DNA from: a bacterium
GTDB lineage: Bacteria; Campylobacterota; Campylobacteria; Campylobacterales; Sulfurovaceae
DNA: 54,416 nt
Assembly: GCA_018822805.1 (NCBI GenBank)
Contig: JAHJJU010000045.1
Location: 1-54,416 of the forward strand
Direction: 5' to 3'
How positions within the stretch are numbered: position 1 is the stretch's first letter; every line of letters starts with the position of its first letter. Shown in pieces: positions 25,960-35,650 of the stretch. A program made the position numbers and the translations under genes. The notes below the pieces were generated by a model, which ran no database searches, was not told where the DNA came from, and saw only the letters and a program-made list of their open reading frames with translations.

Positions 25960-26823
25960 ATGAAACTCTACTACTACGCATTTACAGGACACAAAAATGG
26001 ACTTGATAGAGTCAAAAGAGCAGCTGTTGTTTTAAATAAATTAAGAGCCAAAGGGATAGATACCATGCTTTTGGTGAATGATTTTCGAGCAGGGTTGGTG
26101 GCTAAAGAGTTTGGTGTACCTGAATCGGTGACCATTGAGACCATTCAAGACATTGATGCCATTGCAGAAGTAGGTGACTCGGTCATTATTGACTCTCCTG
26201 AGGATGATCATGGACGTTTGGTGAAGTATTGTTCTGATTTTAAAGAGGTGTTTCGATTTGCAGGGAGTGCTGATGATAAAAGTATTCATGGAGAGATCAT
26301 GATGCGTTTAAATTGTGATGATGAAGCGTGTATCTCTTCGGTTATAGTTGATGATGTCTATTTTGAAGAGCATAAAAAAGAGAATCGAACGCTTTTCTTT
26401 TTAAGTGATTCTGATGCTGATAAAACCATACTCAAACATGCTGAATTCTTTAAAGATACGGACATGGAGTTGCTTTTAGGACACTACTTTTATGTGAAAT
26501 ATGAAGATGAGTTGTCGAAGATATTTAAGACCATGCATGAACCGGAAGAGTACATGGATTTAATCTGTTCTTCAAGTCGTGTGGTGACAGCATCGTTTCA
26601 AACAGCACTTGAAGCAAGGGTCGCCGGAGCAGAAGTTATCTACATCGAATTGAATGAATTAACACAAGAAGAAAAAAGTTTATTTAGTTTACTTGAAATT
26701 ATAACAGTTATCAATTTCAATAAAGATATTTATCAACAAAAATTATTAAAAATAGTTTTAACACCATGTAACTTAATAGAAAAAAACGAAACAATTGTAG
26801 GGAAAATCATTAATAGACTTTAA
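25960..26823 (+). CDS. Conserved hypothetical protein upstream of petABC (glycosyltransferase-B-like?)
   Basis: A 287-aa protein I do not recognise with certainty. It begins MKLYYYAFTGHKNGLDRVKRAAVVLNKL, followed by alternating strands and helices (GIDTMLLVNDFRAG, GDSVIIDSPEDDHGRLVKY) and RVVTASFQTALEARVAGAEVIYIEL. The last segment resembles the C-terminal half of GT-B-type proteins such as PseG, where a conserved segment detects a buried sugar-nucleotide site, but no diagnostic residue can be named. AAGGA precedes the ATG. It lies just upstream of the petABC promoter and is not obviously part of that operon. Confidence 0.6.
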   Translation: MKLYYYAFTGHKNGLDRVKRAAVVLNKLRAKGIDTMLLVNDFRAGLVAKEFGVPESVTIETIQDIDAIAEVGDSVIIDSPEDDHGRLVKYCSDFKEVFRFAGSADDKSIHGEIMMRLNCDDEACISSVIVDDVYFEEHKKENRTLFFLSDSDADKTILKHAEFFKDTDMELLLGHYFYVKYEDELSKIFKTMHEPEEYMDLICSSSRVVTASFQTALEARVAGAEVIYIELNELTQEEKSLFSLLEIITVINFNKDIYQQKLLKIVLTPCNLIEKNETIVGKIINRL

Positions 26824-26852
26824 AATATATAGAGACTTAATCTCTTTCTTAT

Positions 26853-26858
26853 TATAAT
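26853..26858 (+). promoter_or_regulatory. Probable -10 box of petABC
   Basis: TATAAT, 31 bases ahead of the petA ATG and directly after a short hairpin (AGAGACTTAATCTCT at 26831-26845). There is no convincing -35, as is usual for Campylobacterota promoters. AAAGGAT lies before the ATG. Confidence 0.5.
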
Positions 26859-26888
26859 AAAAGCTGAAATTTATTATAAAGGATAGGT

Positions 26889-27392
26889 ATGAGTAGTAGA
26901 CGTGATTTCATGGGTATGGCTCTGGGTGGTTTTACTGCCTTGGGTGGTATTGGTGCACTGTATGCAATGAAACGATCTTGGGATCCACTTCCAAGTGTTA
27001 AAGCAGCAGGGTTTACAACGGTTGATTTAGCATCAGCTGTTGAAAATGAGTTGGTAGTAGAAAAATGGAGAGGAAAACCTATTTTTATTTTGAAGAAGCC
27101 AAAAGATGCTGAATCAAATGATAGAGACCTTATTGTAGAAGGTGAAAGATTTCATATGTCAATTGGTCTTTGTACACACTTAGGTTGTATTCCTGCGTAT
27201 AAAGCAGATGACAAAAAATTCTTCTGTGCCTGTCATGGTGGAGAGTTTGATACTTCTGGTATTAACCTTCCTAACTTACCACCTCCAAGTCCACTAGAGA
27301 TTCCACCATTTAAGATTGATGGTACAAAATTGGTTTTAGGTGAAGCTGGGCCAGAGTATAAAAAAATGCTAGACGCTGGTCTTACGGTTTAA
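26889..27392 (+). CDS. petA: Rieske iron-sulfur subunit of the quinol:cytochrome c reductase
   Basis: The 2Fe-2S subunit of complex III, which takes the first electron from quinol. The 167-aa protein starts with a Tat-type signal-anchor (SSRRDFMG, twin arginines at 4-5, hydrophobic to about residue 27). The cluster boxes are CTHLGC (C95, H97, C100) and CACHGG (C113, C115, H116), giving two Cys and two His ligands plus the stabilising disulfide. It is the first gene of petABC; petB follows after 12 bases. Confidence 0.96.
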   Translation: MSSRRDFMGMALGGFTALGGIGALYAMKRSWDPLPSVKAAGFTTVDLASAVENELVVEKWRGKPIFILKKPKDAESNDRDLIVEGERFHMSIGLCTHLGCIPAYKADDKKFFCACHGGEFDTSGINLPNLPPPSPLEIPPFKIDGTKLVLGEAGPEYKKMLDAGLTV

Positions 27393-27404
27393 GGGAGAAA
27401 ATAG

Positions 27405-28628
27405 ATGGCACATTTTGACGAAAACGCAAAACCATTCTCAGCTCAATGGTTAGATGAAAGATTGGCAATTAGTACGGTACGTAAAGTACTTGCTTTTGAG
27501 TATTGGATTCCAAAAAATATCAACTTCTTATGGGCAATGGGAATGGTTCTTGCTGCTACATTTGGTATTCTTGTTGTTTCTGGAATTTTTCTTTTGATGT
27601 ATTATCAACCAGGGGTTGATACAGCATTTGATTCAGTAAATTATCTGATTATGACCGAGGTTGGTTATGGATGGTTGTGGAGACATGTTCATGGTGTGGG
27701 TGCATCATTGGTCTTTTTAATTATCTATATTCACATGTTTACAGGTATCTACTACGGTTCTTATAAACGAGGTCGTGAGATGATTTGGCTTTCAGGAATG
27801 TTACTGTTTGTATTGTTCTCGGCTGAAGCATTTTCAGGATACATGTTACCATGGGGACAGATGTCTTATTGGGCTGGTATGGTTATTACCAATCTATTCT
27901 CTGGTGGTTCACTAGAAGCGTATGGTCTTGTTGAGTGGATTAGAGGGGATTATGTTCCTGGTCAAGCATTCTTAACACGATTCTTTATGTTACACGTATT
28001 CCTTTTACCATTGGTCATTATTGGGGGAATTGTGTTCCACTTTGCAACATTAAGACTTCCACACGTTAACAACCAAGATGGTGAAGATTTTGATTTTGAA
28101 GAGGCTGCAGAGCTTTACAAAGCCGGAAAAGTAAAAGAGTCTAAAGTTATTCCTTTCCAACCAGTATTCTTGAGTAAAGATGTCTTTGTAATGGGTATTT
28201 ACTTTATCTTGTTCTTCTACTTGGTATTTTATAACTTTGACTTTGCAATGGATCCAGTAAACTTTGACCCAGCAGATGGACTTAAAACTCCTGCACATAT
28301 TTATCCTGAGTGGTATTTCTTGTGGTCGTATGAGATTCTTAGACCGTTCTCTAAAGATCTTGGTTTAATTGCCTTTGGTATTGCACAGGTTATCTTCTTG
28401 GCACTTCCTTTCTTAGACAGAAGTCCAAACGTTGCTCCAGCAAGTAAAAGAGGATTGTTCCATATTTGGTTCTGGTTAATGCTGATTGATGTATTGGTCT
28501 TAACATTTATGGGTAAATTACCACCGACAGATGCAACATTTGCATTCATTGGATTGGTTTCAGCAGTTCTTTTCTTTGTATTGTGGATTGCACTACCGTT
28601 TATCACAAAAATAGAAAAAAAGCTGTAA
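27405..28628 (+). CDS. petB: Cytochrome b subunit
   Basis: The integral-membrane di-haem b subunit that carries the two quinone sites of complex III. It is 407 aa, full length rather than split into b6 and subunit IV, with eight or more hydrophobic helices. Haem-ligand histidines lie in the helices around WRHVHGVGASLVFLIIYIHM and in the helix around LHVFLLPLVIIGGIVFHF, and the Qo-site PEWY motif is in HIYPEWYFLWSYEILR. It is flanked by petA and petC with 10-12-base gaps. Confidence 0.96.
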   Translation: MAHFDENAKPFSAQWLDERLAISTVRKVLAFEYWIPKNINFLWAMGMVLAATFGILVVSGIFLLMYYQPGVDTAFDSVNYLIMTEVGYGWLWRHVHGVGASLVFLIIYIHMFTGIYYGSYKRGREMIWLSGMLLFVLFSAEAFSGYMLPWGQMSYWAGMVITNLFSGGSLEAYGLVEWIRGDYVPGQAFLTRFFMLHVFLLPLVIIGGIVFHFATLRLPHVNNQDGEDFDFEEAAELYKAGKVKESKVIPFQPVFLSKDVFVMGIYFILFFYLVFYNFDFAMDPVNFDPADGLKTPAHIYPEWYFLWSYEILRPFSKDLGLIAFGIAQVIFLALPFLDRSPNVAPASKRGLFHIWFWLMLIDVLVLTFMGKLPPTDATFAFIGLVSAVLFFVLWIALPFITKIEKKL

Positions 28629-28638
28629 GGAGCAAGGG

Positions 28639-29589
28639 ATGAATAAAGAACTTAAAATATTCGGAGTTGTAGCCTTCTTTACGCTACTTTTATATTGGGG
28701 AGTTGAGCCATTTGCTCACTCTCAGATGCATAAACATGTTGAAGGTCATGGATTTACTTATGATGGTACAGCTGATATAGCAGAAGCATCAGCAGAGAAA
28801 AAAGAGGCTAAAACAGCTTTTTGGGCAGATGTTAAAAAGATTGCTGCTCTTGAGGGTGATGCCGTAGCCGGTGAAGCAACCTTTGGTATGTGTATGGGCT
28901 GTCACATGGATGGTGCAGGAAATATGGGTGGTGTTATTCCTCCATCATTAGACCATGCAGGTGCAATCTATGATAAAAACTATTTAATTGCATTAATTAA
29001 AGATCCTGCAATGGCATCAAATGTTGACCATAAGTATGCTGATACAATGATGCATCCAATGGGTAGCATTAAGACTATGGTAACTGAGCCACAAGATATT
29101 GCCAATGTTGTTGCGTATCTTAAAGCAAATAAATCAGCTGAACCAACTGCTAAAGAGGCATTTTCTGAAGCATGTGCTCGTTGTCATGCAATGCGTTATG
29201 ACAAGGCAACTCAGCTTGGTGATACACCAACATTTAAGTATAAAAAAGATGAGTTGGCTCATGAAATCAAAGTGATTGAAGAGCAAGATGCTGTTAAAGC
29301 ATATATGGGTAAATTACCACCGGATCTCTCTATGATTATTAGAGCCAGATCACACCACTTCATGGAAACTTTTGTAGAAAATCCACAGTCACAATTGGCA
29401 GGTACGTCAATGCCTAGAGTTGGTCTAAATGAAGCCGGTTATGAAAAAGTTGAAGAGTATCTTTCAGATATTGGTGATCCAAGTAAACCGGCTAGAGAAA
29501 TAGCAGGACCATGGGTTATCGGATTTATGATTTTATTCACAATTTTAGCTTATCTTTGGAAAAGCTCATTATGGAGAGATTTACATTAA
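28639..29589 (+). CDS. petC: Di-haem cytochrome c subunit of complex III
   Basis: Replaces cytochrome c1 as electron exit of the complex. The 316-aa protein has an N-terminal membrane anchor (about 7-22), two c-type haem sites CMGCH (C85, C88, H89) and CARCH (C179, C182, H183), and a C-terminal transmembrane helix (WVIGFMILFTILAYLW) followed by a short basic tail. Two haems with terminal anchors are the form known from epsilonproteobacterial bc1 complexes. A strong terminator follows 14 bases after the stop. Confidence 0.94.
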   Translation: MNKELKIFGVVAFFTLLLYWGVEPFAHSQMHKHVEGHGFTYDGTADIAEASAEKKEAKTAFWADVKKIAALEGDAVAGEATFGMCMGCHMDGAGNMGGVIPPSLDHAGAIYDKNYLIALIKDPAMASNVDHKYADTMMHPMGSIKTMVTEPQDIANVVAYLKANKSAEPTAKEAFSEACARCHAMRYDKATQLGDTPTFKYKKDELAHEIKVIEEQDAVKAYMGKLPPDLSMIIRARSHHFMETFVENPQSQLAGTSMPRVGLNEAGYEKVEEYLSDIGDPSKPAREIAGPWVIGFMILFTILAYLWKSSLWRDLH

Positions 29590-29602
29590 TCGTCTCTTTT
29601 AA

Positions 29603-29638
29603 ATAAGATGTGGGGTTTCCCACATCTTATCTTTTTTT
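29603..29638 (+). terminator. Rho-independent terminator of petABC
   Basis: A perfect 12-bp stem (ATAAGATGTGGG at 29603-29614, CCCACATCTTAT at 29619-29630) with a GTTT loop, followed by CTTTTTTT. This is the strongest terminator in the window and it closes the petABC operon. Confidence 0.93.
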
Positions 29639-29701
29639 AACGCTTCTCAAATCATTTTTTTACTATCATTTGTTTTAAAATTTAAAATCTAGGCAATTTT
29701 T

Positions 29702-32700
29702 ATGATAGATTCTCAGCTCACACTTAGTGATATTAGAGCCAATTTTTACCAAAAAACCATATTACGAGGTAATGAATATTATCTTGATGGTAGAGTAATT
29801 GAAGTAAAAAGTTATAAAACTACAAGTTATAAACTAACGGTACCTATTGTTACACTGTTTTCAAAAGTACAAGGTAGTCGTGTATATGAGCAAAAAATAG
29901 TGATGCCAAATGCAGAAAATAGTCGAGTAGAAGGAGAATGTAGTTGTCCTGTTGGCTACAATTGTAAACATGTGGTGGCTGTTCTTTTTCAAGTGATGAG
30001 TGAGCATCTACCTGATCCAAGTCCAAAAGTTATGAAACATCAAAATGTAATGGATATAGAAGCTCAAAAGTGGTTAAACAAGTTTATCCAAACATCTAAG
30101 GAAACTCAGACCCTCTCTGTGGAAGAGCCGAAAGAGGAGTTTTTAATCTATCGACTTTTTGAGTATAGATATTATGACAACAGTGACCTTGAATTTTATA
30201 GATCCAAAGTATTGAAAAAAGGGGGTATTTCTAAAGGATCCATACTCTCCAGAGAGAATCTGTTTGATAACTATACTTGGAAAGACTATGTAGAGAATAT
30301 AGACAAAGAGATTATTCCCTCACTGTTAAATTTGGTAGATAAAGAGAGGCATCGCTACTCAAAGTCCATAAGTTTTTTAGGTGAGTATGGAGCAATGATT
30401 TTAAAAAGATTGATAGCCACCAATAAGTGCTATTTTAAATCCAATATGGATCCCTTGCAGTTTGTTGCTACTCCTAAAAAATTAACATTCTCATGGCAAG
30501 AGGGAGAAGAGAAAAGTCAATTGGTATCTAATTTAACTTCATATGAGTATTTGATAGTCAAAACCAATCCTGCTTTGTGTATTGATACTTTTAAAAATCT
30601 GATGTATGAGATAGAGACAGACTACAATGCAGATACACTAAACTTTATGCTTAATGCTCCAGCGTTATCAAACAGCAGTATTGAAACAATTACACAAACC
30701 ATTTTAAATGAATTGCCTGAAATCGAATTTCCTCTCCCTTCTAAGTTTGAAATAGAGCGTTTAGAGGTTGAGCCTAAACCCCATCTCTATATTTATGGTC
30801 AAAATGTCCAAAATAGAGTGACTTGGATGATGAAGTTAAGCTTTTTGTATAATGACCATAAAATAAATTCATATTTTAAATCTCGAACAAAAACAGTAAC
30901 GAAAGATAATAAAGCCACAAAGATTATTAGAGATAAGAAAAAAGAGAGCGAGTATAGAGAGGTTATTGAAACATTAGGATTTGAGTTTGAGTCCAATTCA
31001 ACGGTTTTAGCCTATGTTAGTGTTCATCATGCCTCTAGGCAGATGGTTATTGAGCAGTGGAGAGATTTTACCCAAAATGCTGTACCAGAGTTAAGAGAGT
31101 CAGGCTGGGAGATAGATATTGATAATGAGTTGAACTACAGTTTTGAGTATATCGATACCATTACGGTTGAGAGTAGTGAAGGTGGAGATACCAATCCGTG
31201 GTTTGAACTCTCATTTTCTGTTGATATTGCAGGGCGAACGGTGGCTCTTTTACCTATTGTGGCTTCACTGTTACAAGAGTTTGACTCTGTCGATGAGTTG
31301 CCCGAAAAGTTGAACTTAGAGCTTGAAAATGGTAGGTTTTTGCATATAGACGCCAAAGAGATTAAACCCATTCTTAGAACTATTTTTGAACTTTTTGATA
31401 AGAAAGATGGAGATAACCTTATTATCCAACCCTTTGATGCACACCTTTTAGATTTTGATGATGCATCAGATGTTATCTGGAAAGGAGCAAAAGAGCTAAA
31501 AGCACTCTCACAAAAGCTCAAAGATTTCAGAGGGATAGAGTCGGTTACCCCTTCACCAAACCTACAAGCCAATTTGCGAGAGTATCAACAGTTTGGGCTA
31601 AACTGGCTAAAATTTTTACATGAGTTCTCTTTTTCTGGTATTTTAGCTGATGATATGGGATTGGGTAAAACCGTACAAACTTTGGCATTTTTACAACTAC
31701 TAAAACATAGAGGAGAGCTTAACAAGCCTAGTCTTATTGTAATGCCTACCTCACTGATAGGAAATTGGAAAAATGAGATAGAGAAATTTACACCTGATTT
31801 GACCTTTTTAGAACTCTATGGTATTGATAGGGCTGAAGAGTTTAAAAATATAGAGAATTATGACCTTATCTTAACCACCTATCAACTCGCACAACGGGAT
31901 GAAGAGAAGTATAAAGATAAACGATTTCTCTATATTATTTTAGATGAAGCCCAAAAGATAAAAAATCCAACAACCAAAATGGCAATAGCCATAAAATCAT
32001 TTCATTCCGAGTATAAGTTGGCACTGAGTGGAACACCCATAGAGAACCATCTAGGTGAGTTGTGGTCTATTTTTGACTTTTTGATGAGAGGTTTTTTAGA
32101 TAACCTAAAACTGTTTAAGTCTTTTTACCAAAACCCCATAGAGCAAGAGCATGACCTCAAAAGAAGAGAGCTACTTAACAAAAAAATAGCACCGTTTATT
32201 CTGCGTCGAACCAAAGAAGAGGTGGTCAAAGAGTTGCCTCCTAAAACAGAAATCATCAAAAGAGCCAAGTTCGATAAAAAACAGGCAAAACTTTATGAAA
32301 ATATCCGTGTCACTATGGAGAAAAAAGTTAAAGAAGCAATAGCAGGTAAAGGGTTGTCACGAAGTCACATCACCATATTGGATGCTCTACTAAAACTTAG
32401 ACAGGTCTGCTGTGACCCATCTTTACTAAAGTTGGAGTCTGCCAAAAGTGTTAAAGAGTCAGCCAAACTAGAGATGTTCTTGGAGTTGATAGAGGATTTA
32501 GAGGGCAGAAAGGTGTTGGTTTTTTCACAATTTACCTCCATGTTAACCATTTTGGAAGAGGAGATAAAAAAGAGAAAAATCTCTTATACCAAACTAACAG
32601 GTGCAACACAAAAACGTGAAGAGGCGATAGAAAAATTTACCAAAGGTGATGCAAATATTTTTTTAATCAGTCTAAAAGCAGGAGGTGTCGGTCTAAACTT

Positions 32701-32959
32701 GGTTGAAGCCGATACAGTGGTTCACTATGATCCATGGTGGAACCCTGCTGTAGAGAATCAAGCCACTGATAGAGCTTATAGGATTGGGCAAGATAAGGCT
32801 GTTTTTGTCTATAAACTCATTGTTGAGAACTCCATCGAGGAGCAGATTATTAAACTGCAAGAGAAGAAAAAGTCACTTCAAGCAGGAATTTATAAAGGTA
32901 GTGAAGAACAGAGCAATAGCTTTAATGGAGAGGAGTTACTGGAGTTATTGAAATTATAG
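29702..32959 (+). CDS. SNF2/RapA-family DEAD-box-like helicase with SWIM zinc finger
   Basis: A 1085-aa protein. The SWIM zinc finger CSCPVGYNCKHVVAVLF is at about residues 80-96. After a long middle region comes the SNF2 ATPase: motif I ILADDMGLGKTVQT, motif II ILDEAQKIKNP (DEAQ variant), then GTPIENHLGELWSIFDFL, and the C-terminal helicase domain with VLVFSQFTSM, LKAGGVGLNLVEADTVVHYDPWWNP and motif VI ATDRAYRIGQ. Such proteins are DNA translocases of uncertain role, widespread in bacteria. It stands alone between the pet terminator and moaA. Confidence 0.93.
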   Translation: MIDSQLTLSDIRANFYQKTILRGNEYYLDGRVIEVKSYKTTSYKLTVPIVTLFSKVQGSRVYEQKIVMPNAENSRVEGECSCPVGYNCKHVVAVLFQVMSEHLPDPSPKVMKHQNVMDIEAQKWLNKFIQTSKETQTLSVEEPKEEFLIYRLFEYRYYDNSDLEFYRSKVLKKGGISKGSILSRENLFDNYTWKDYVENIDKEIIPSLLNLVDKERHRYSKSISFLGEYGAMILKRLIATNKCYFKSNMDPLQFVATPKKLTFSWQEGEEKSQLVSNLTSYEYLIVKTNPALCIDTFKNLMYEIETDYNADTLNFMLNAPALSNSSIETITQTILNELPEIEFPLPSKFEIERLEVEPKPHLYIYGQNVQNRVTWMMKLSFLYNDHKINSYFKSRTKTVTKDNKATKIIRDKKKESEYREVIETLGFEFESNSTVLAYVSVHHASRQMVIEQWRDFTQNAVPELRESGWEIDIDNELNYSFEYIDTITVESSEGGDTNPWFELSFSVDIAGRTVALLPIVASLLQEFDSVDELPEKLNLELENGRFLHIDAKEIKPILRTIFELFDKKDGDNLIIQPFDAHLLDFDDASDVIWKGAKELKALSQKLKDFRGIESVTPSPNLQANLREYQQFGLNWLKFLHEFSFSGILADDMGLGKTVQTLAFLQLLKHRGELNKPSLIVMPTSLIGNWKNEIEKFTPDLTFLELYGIDRAEEFKNIENYDLILTTYQLAQRDEEKYKDKRFLYIILDEAQKIKNPTTKMAIAIKSFHSEYKLALSGTPIENHLGELWSIFDFLMRGFLDNLKLFKSFYQNPIEQEHDLKRRELLNKKIAPFILRRTKEEVVKELPPKTEIIKRAKFDKKQAKLYENIRVTMEKKVKEAIAGKGLSRSHITILDALLKLRQVCCDPSLLKLESAKSVKESAKLEMFLELIEDLEGRKVLVFSQFTSMLTILEEEIKKRKISYTKLTGATQKREEAIEKFTKGDANIFLISLKAGGVGLNLVEADTVVHYDPWWNPAVENQATDRAYRIGQDKAVFVYKLIVENSIEEQIIKLQEKKKSLQAGIYKGSEEQSNSFNGEELLELLKL

Positions 32960-33047
32960 ATTGTAATTTTAAGAACTTCATGACACACATCATCACATTT
33001 TTATCAACATTTTGATACCCTAAGCCAAAATTACCAAATGGATACTT

Positions 33048-34028
33048 ATGCTTATAGATGGACACGGTAGAACCGTTAATTACCTTCGGGTTTCAGTAAC
33101 AGAACGATGCAACTTCAGATGTCAGTACTGTATGCCTGAAAAACCTTTCTCTTGGGTGCCAAAAGAGAATTTACTTTCGTTTGAAGAGCTTTTTTTATTT
33201 ATGAAAGTTGCCATGGATGAGGGAGTGAATAAAATTCGTATTACAGGTGGTGAACCTCTTTTACGTGAAGATTTAGATACGTTTATAAAAATGATACATG
33301 ATTATAAACCCGATATTGACTTGGCATTGACGACCAATGCCTATCTGCTTCCGGAAGTAGCCCAAAGACTTAAAGATGCAGGACTTAAACGACTCAATAT
33401 CTCTCTTGACAGTTTAAAGCCTGATGTTGCCCATAAAATAGCTCAAAAAGATGTCCTAGCCAAAGTACTCAAAGGAATAGACAGAGCGTTAGAAGTAGGT
33501 CTTGGTGTCAAAATCAATATGGTTCCTCTAAAAGGGATTAATGACGATGAGATTTTAGACATTATGGACTACTGTAAAGAGCGAAACATTAAAGTACGGT
33601 TTATTGAGTACATGGAAAACCGTCACGCCGATGAAACCCTACGTGGTATGCACGGACGAGAGATTTTAGACAAAGTCAAAGAGCGTTACACCATTCATGC
33701 TTTAGGACGCGAGGGTACGAGTCCATCATTTAACTACACTATCGAAGAGACAGGCTATGAGTTTGGTCTGATTGACCCTCACAAACACGACTTCTGTGAA
33801 AACTGTAACCGTATTCGTTTAACAGCCGAGGGTAACTTGATTCCTTGTCTCTATTTTGATGAAGCAATGAGCATTGCCGAGTCGGTTAAAAAAGGAGACA
33901 TTCAAGGAGCTGCCAATGTATTGGCACAAGTTCTAAAAGAGAAACCAAAAGAGAACCGTTGGAGTGAAGAGAATCCGAATGAAGAGAAAGATGTTTCTAG
34001 CCGAGCTTTTTATGAGACGGGTGGCTAA
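33048..34028 (+). CDS. moaA: GTP 3',8-cyclase MoaA
   Basis: A radical-SAM enzyme that begins molybdenum-cofactor synthesis by converting GTP to 3',8-cyclo-7,8-dihydro-GTP. The 326-aa protein has the SAM cluster motif CNFRCQYC (C21, C25, C28), the SAM-contacting [11 protein letters not shown], and the second, substrate-binding cluster in [21 protein letters not shown]. It ends in the conserved GG dipeptide needed for activity. moeA at 38.8 kb belongs to the same pathway but is not co-transcribed. Confidence 0.97.
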   Translation: MLIDGHGRTVNYLRVSVTERCNFRCQYCMPEKPFSWVPKENLLSFEELFLFMKVAMDEGVNKIRITGGEPLLREDLDTFIKMIHDYKPDIDLALTTNAYLLPEVAQRLKDAGLKRLNISLDSLKPDVAHKIAQKDVLAKVLKGIDRALEVGLGVKINMVPLKGINDDEILDIMDYCKERNIKVRFIEYMENRHADETLRGMHGREILDKVKERYTIHALGREGTSPSFNYTIEETGYEFGLIDPHKHDFCENCNRIRLTAEGNLIPCLYFDEAMSIAESVKKGDIQGAANVLAQVLKEKPKENRWSEENPNEEKDVSSRAFYETGG

Positions 34029-34029
34029 A

Positions 34030-34078
34030 TAAGGAATATGCTTCATAAAAACTGTATAATTAAGGAATACATTCCGTA
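34030..34078 (+). promoter_or_regulatory. Promoter with paired dyad units ahead of AAA_14 ATPase (locus 1)
   Basis: Two related 18-base units, 34030-34047 and 34061-34078, both start TAAGGAATA and are 31 bases apart. The second is a near-perfect dyad around GGAATACATTCC. TATAAT at 34055-34060 abuts the second unit. The same layout is found ahead of the other AAA_14 gene (49361-49414, minus strand). An operator bound by a dimer on each unit is inferred. Confidence 0.6.
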
Positions 34079-34092
34079 AAAAGGATAAAAAT

Positions 34093-35373
34093 ATGGATTC
34101 TGTTCTTCTTGAAGACAATCCTCATTGGGTTAAAAGTACCAATGAGGTTTATAATGATTATACCCATCGGGAGTTATTGGAGAAAGCTTTAGCTTATATG
34201 CGTGCCAAAGAGATGGTGGCGATTATTGGTGCTAGGCGTGTGGGAAAAAGCTCTTTGACAAAACTGATGATTAAAGCTTTACTACACGATGTTAATCCTA
34301 AAAATATCTTTTTTATCAATTTGGAAAAGCCTTCGTTTATTCCTTTTAAACATGATCCTACCTATCTTGAAAAAATTTATGACACTTATCTGAAATTAGC
34401 AAATCCTAATATGGATGAAAAAATCTATTTTTTTATAGATGAGATTCAAATTTTTGATTCATGGGAAGTCTTTATTAAGTCAAAGTATGAAAATTCAAAT
34501 ATTAAGTTTGTTATTACAGGTTCAAACGCTTCTCTGTTGGCAAGCTCTTATGCTACATTATTAACAGGAAGAGTACTCAAACTTGAACTTAGTTCTTTTA
34601 ATTTTCGAGAGTTTTTAAATTATAAAAATATTGCTTATGGGTCTGCTTTAGATATTGCACAAAATAGAATAGCAATAAAAAGAGCTGTAGATGAGTATCT
34701 AAAATGGGGTGGATACTACTCTGTTTTCTCTAATCCTAATGAACAAGTTAAGATTGGGATTTTGAAAAATATTGCAGAAGATATTATTTTAAAAGATATT
34801 GTTCCAAGGTATAGTATTAAAAATAGTGAAGCCATTCGTGATTTATTTTTTTATGTGCTCTCTAATGCTACTACACAGGTAAATTACTCTAGGTTGGCTA
34901 AAAAGATAGGGATAGATGCTAAAATGATTAAAGAGTATATTGGTTATTTTCAAGATAATTTTTTGGTCAAAATGATTCCTAATTATCATACGAAATTGAC
35001 CCAGCAGATAAAATCGGTGAAAAAGCTCTATGTGACCGATAATGGTTTTCTAAATTTAGGAGTAAATCGAAGCGAAAATAGAGGTACCATGTTGGAAAAC
35101 ATGGTTTTTACAGCTTTAAATCAAGAGAAACTGCACTACTTACTTGACGGAAAAGAGTGTGATTTTTATTTGAATGGTAAGTTGTATCAGGTCTCTTATG
35201 ATATTGAAGATGAAGTAACCAGAAAGCGAGAATTTGAGGGCTTGAAGTTTTTTGCTGATAAGTTGGGCAAAGATAGAGGATATTTGGTTACTTATGATAG
35301 CAGTGAGGTTGTGGAGTATAAGGGTGTTGGGGTTGAGGTTTTGAGTTTGGATGGGTTTTTGGTAAGAATTTGA
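34093..35373 (+). CDS. AAA_14/DUF4143 ATPase (locus 1)
   Basis: A 426-aa member of the archaeal/bacterial AAA_14 plus DUF4143 family. Walker A is GARRVGKSS (residues 46-54), Walker B is IYFFIDEIQ, and the sensor-1 region is FVITGSNASLL. A winged-helix-like region follows (NYSRLAKKIGIDAKMIKEYIGYF), then a C-terminal PD-(D/E)xK-like core (LENMVFTALNQEKLHYLLDGKECDFYLNGKLYQVSYDI). The family is mobile and variable in copy number; function is not established. Its promoter has the paired dyads described separately. A second, divergent member is at 48142-49335. Confidence 0.9.
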   Translation: MDSVLLEDNPHWVKSTNEVYNDYTHRELLEKALAYMRAKEMVAIIGARRVGKSSLTKLMIKALLHDVNPKNIFFINLEKPSFIPFKHDPTYLEKIYDTYLKLANPNMDEKIYFFIDEIQIFDSWEVFIKSKYENSNIKFVITGSNASLLASSYATLLTGRVLKLELSSFNFREFLNYKNIAYGSALDIAQNRIAIKRAVDEYLKWGGYYSVFSNPNEQVKIGILKNIAEDIILKDIVPRYSIKNSEAIRDLFFYVLSNATTQVNYSRLAKKIGIDAKMIKEYIGYFQDNFLVKMIPNYHTKLTQQIKSVKKLYVTDNGFLNLGVNRSENRGTMLENMVFTALNQEKLHYLLDGKECDFYLNGKLYQVSYDIEDEVTRKREFEGLKFFADKLGKDRGYLVTYDSSEVVEYKGVGVEVLSLDGFLVRI

Positions 35374-35396
35374 TGGAAATAAATGTTAGATAGTTG

Positions 35397-35405
35397 TGTT
35401 ATAAT
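35397..35405 (+). promoter_or_regulatory. Extended -10 promoter of the 35.4-kb toxin-antitoxin pair
   Basis: TGTTATAAT, an extended -10 element, lies 26 bases ahead of the GTG start of the antitoxin gene. AAGGAG is found at the right distance before the start. Confidence 0.55.
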
Positions 35406-35431
35406 AAACCAATTAAATCAAGGAGTCAAAT

Positions 35432-35650
35432 GTGTTAGCAGTAGAACAGATTTTTACAGAAATTTCTCTTATGAAACCGTTGGATAAACTCCAGCTGATA
35501 GAGAAAATACTGAATTCACTCAATCAACCCAATAAAACAATGGAAGAGATATGGGCAAATGAAGCTGAAGAGAGAATTGAAGCTTATGATAAGGGGCTCA
35601 TATCTGTAGTTAATGAAGAAGATGTATTTGGAAAGTATAAACGCAAATAA
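35432..35650 (+). CDS. Antitoxin of the putative addiction module family (PF09720-like)
   Basis: A 72-aa acidic protein. MKPLDKLQLIEKILNSL followed by EEIWANEAEERIEAYDKGLISVVNEEDVF matches the small addiction-module family usually paired with ParE/RelE-type toxins. The GTG start is set by AAGGAG. Its stop overlaps the toxin start by one base, a normal antitoxin-first arrangement. Confidence 0.85.
   Translation: MLAVEQIFTEISLMKPLDKLQLIEKILNSLNQPNKTMEEIWANEAEERIEAYDKGLISVVNEEDVFGKYKRK

Noticed and set aside
34030-34078. Molybdenum-cofactor riboswitch after moaA
   Set aside because: It lies behind moaA, not in front of it, and the region is explained by the AAA_14 promoter with paired dyads.
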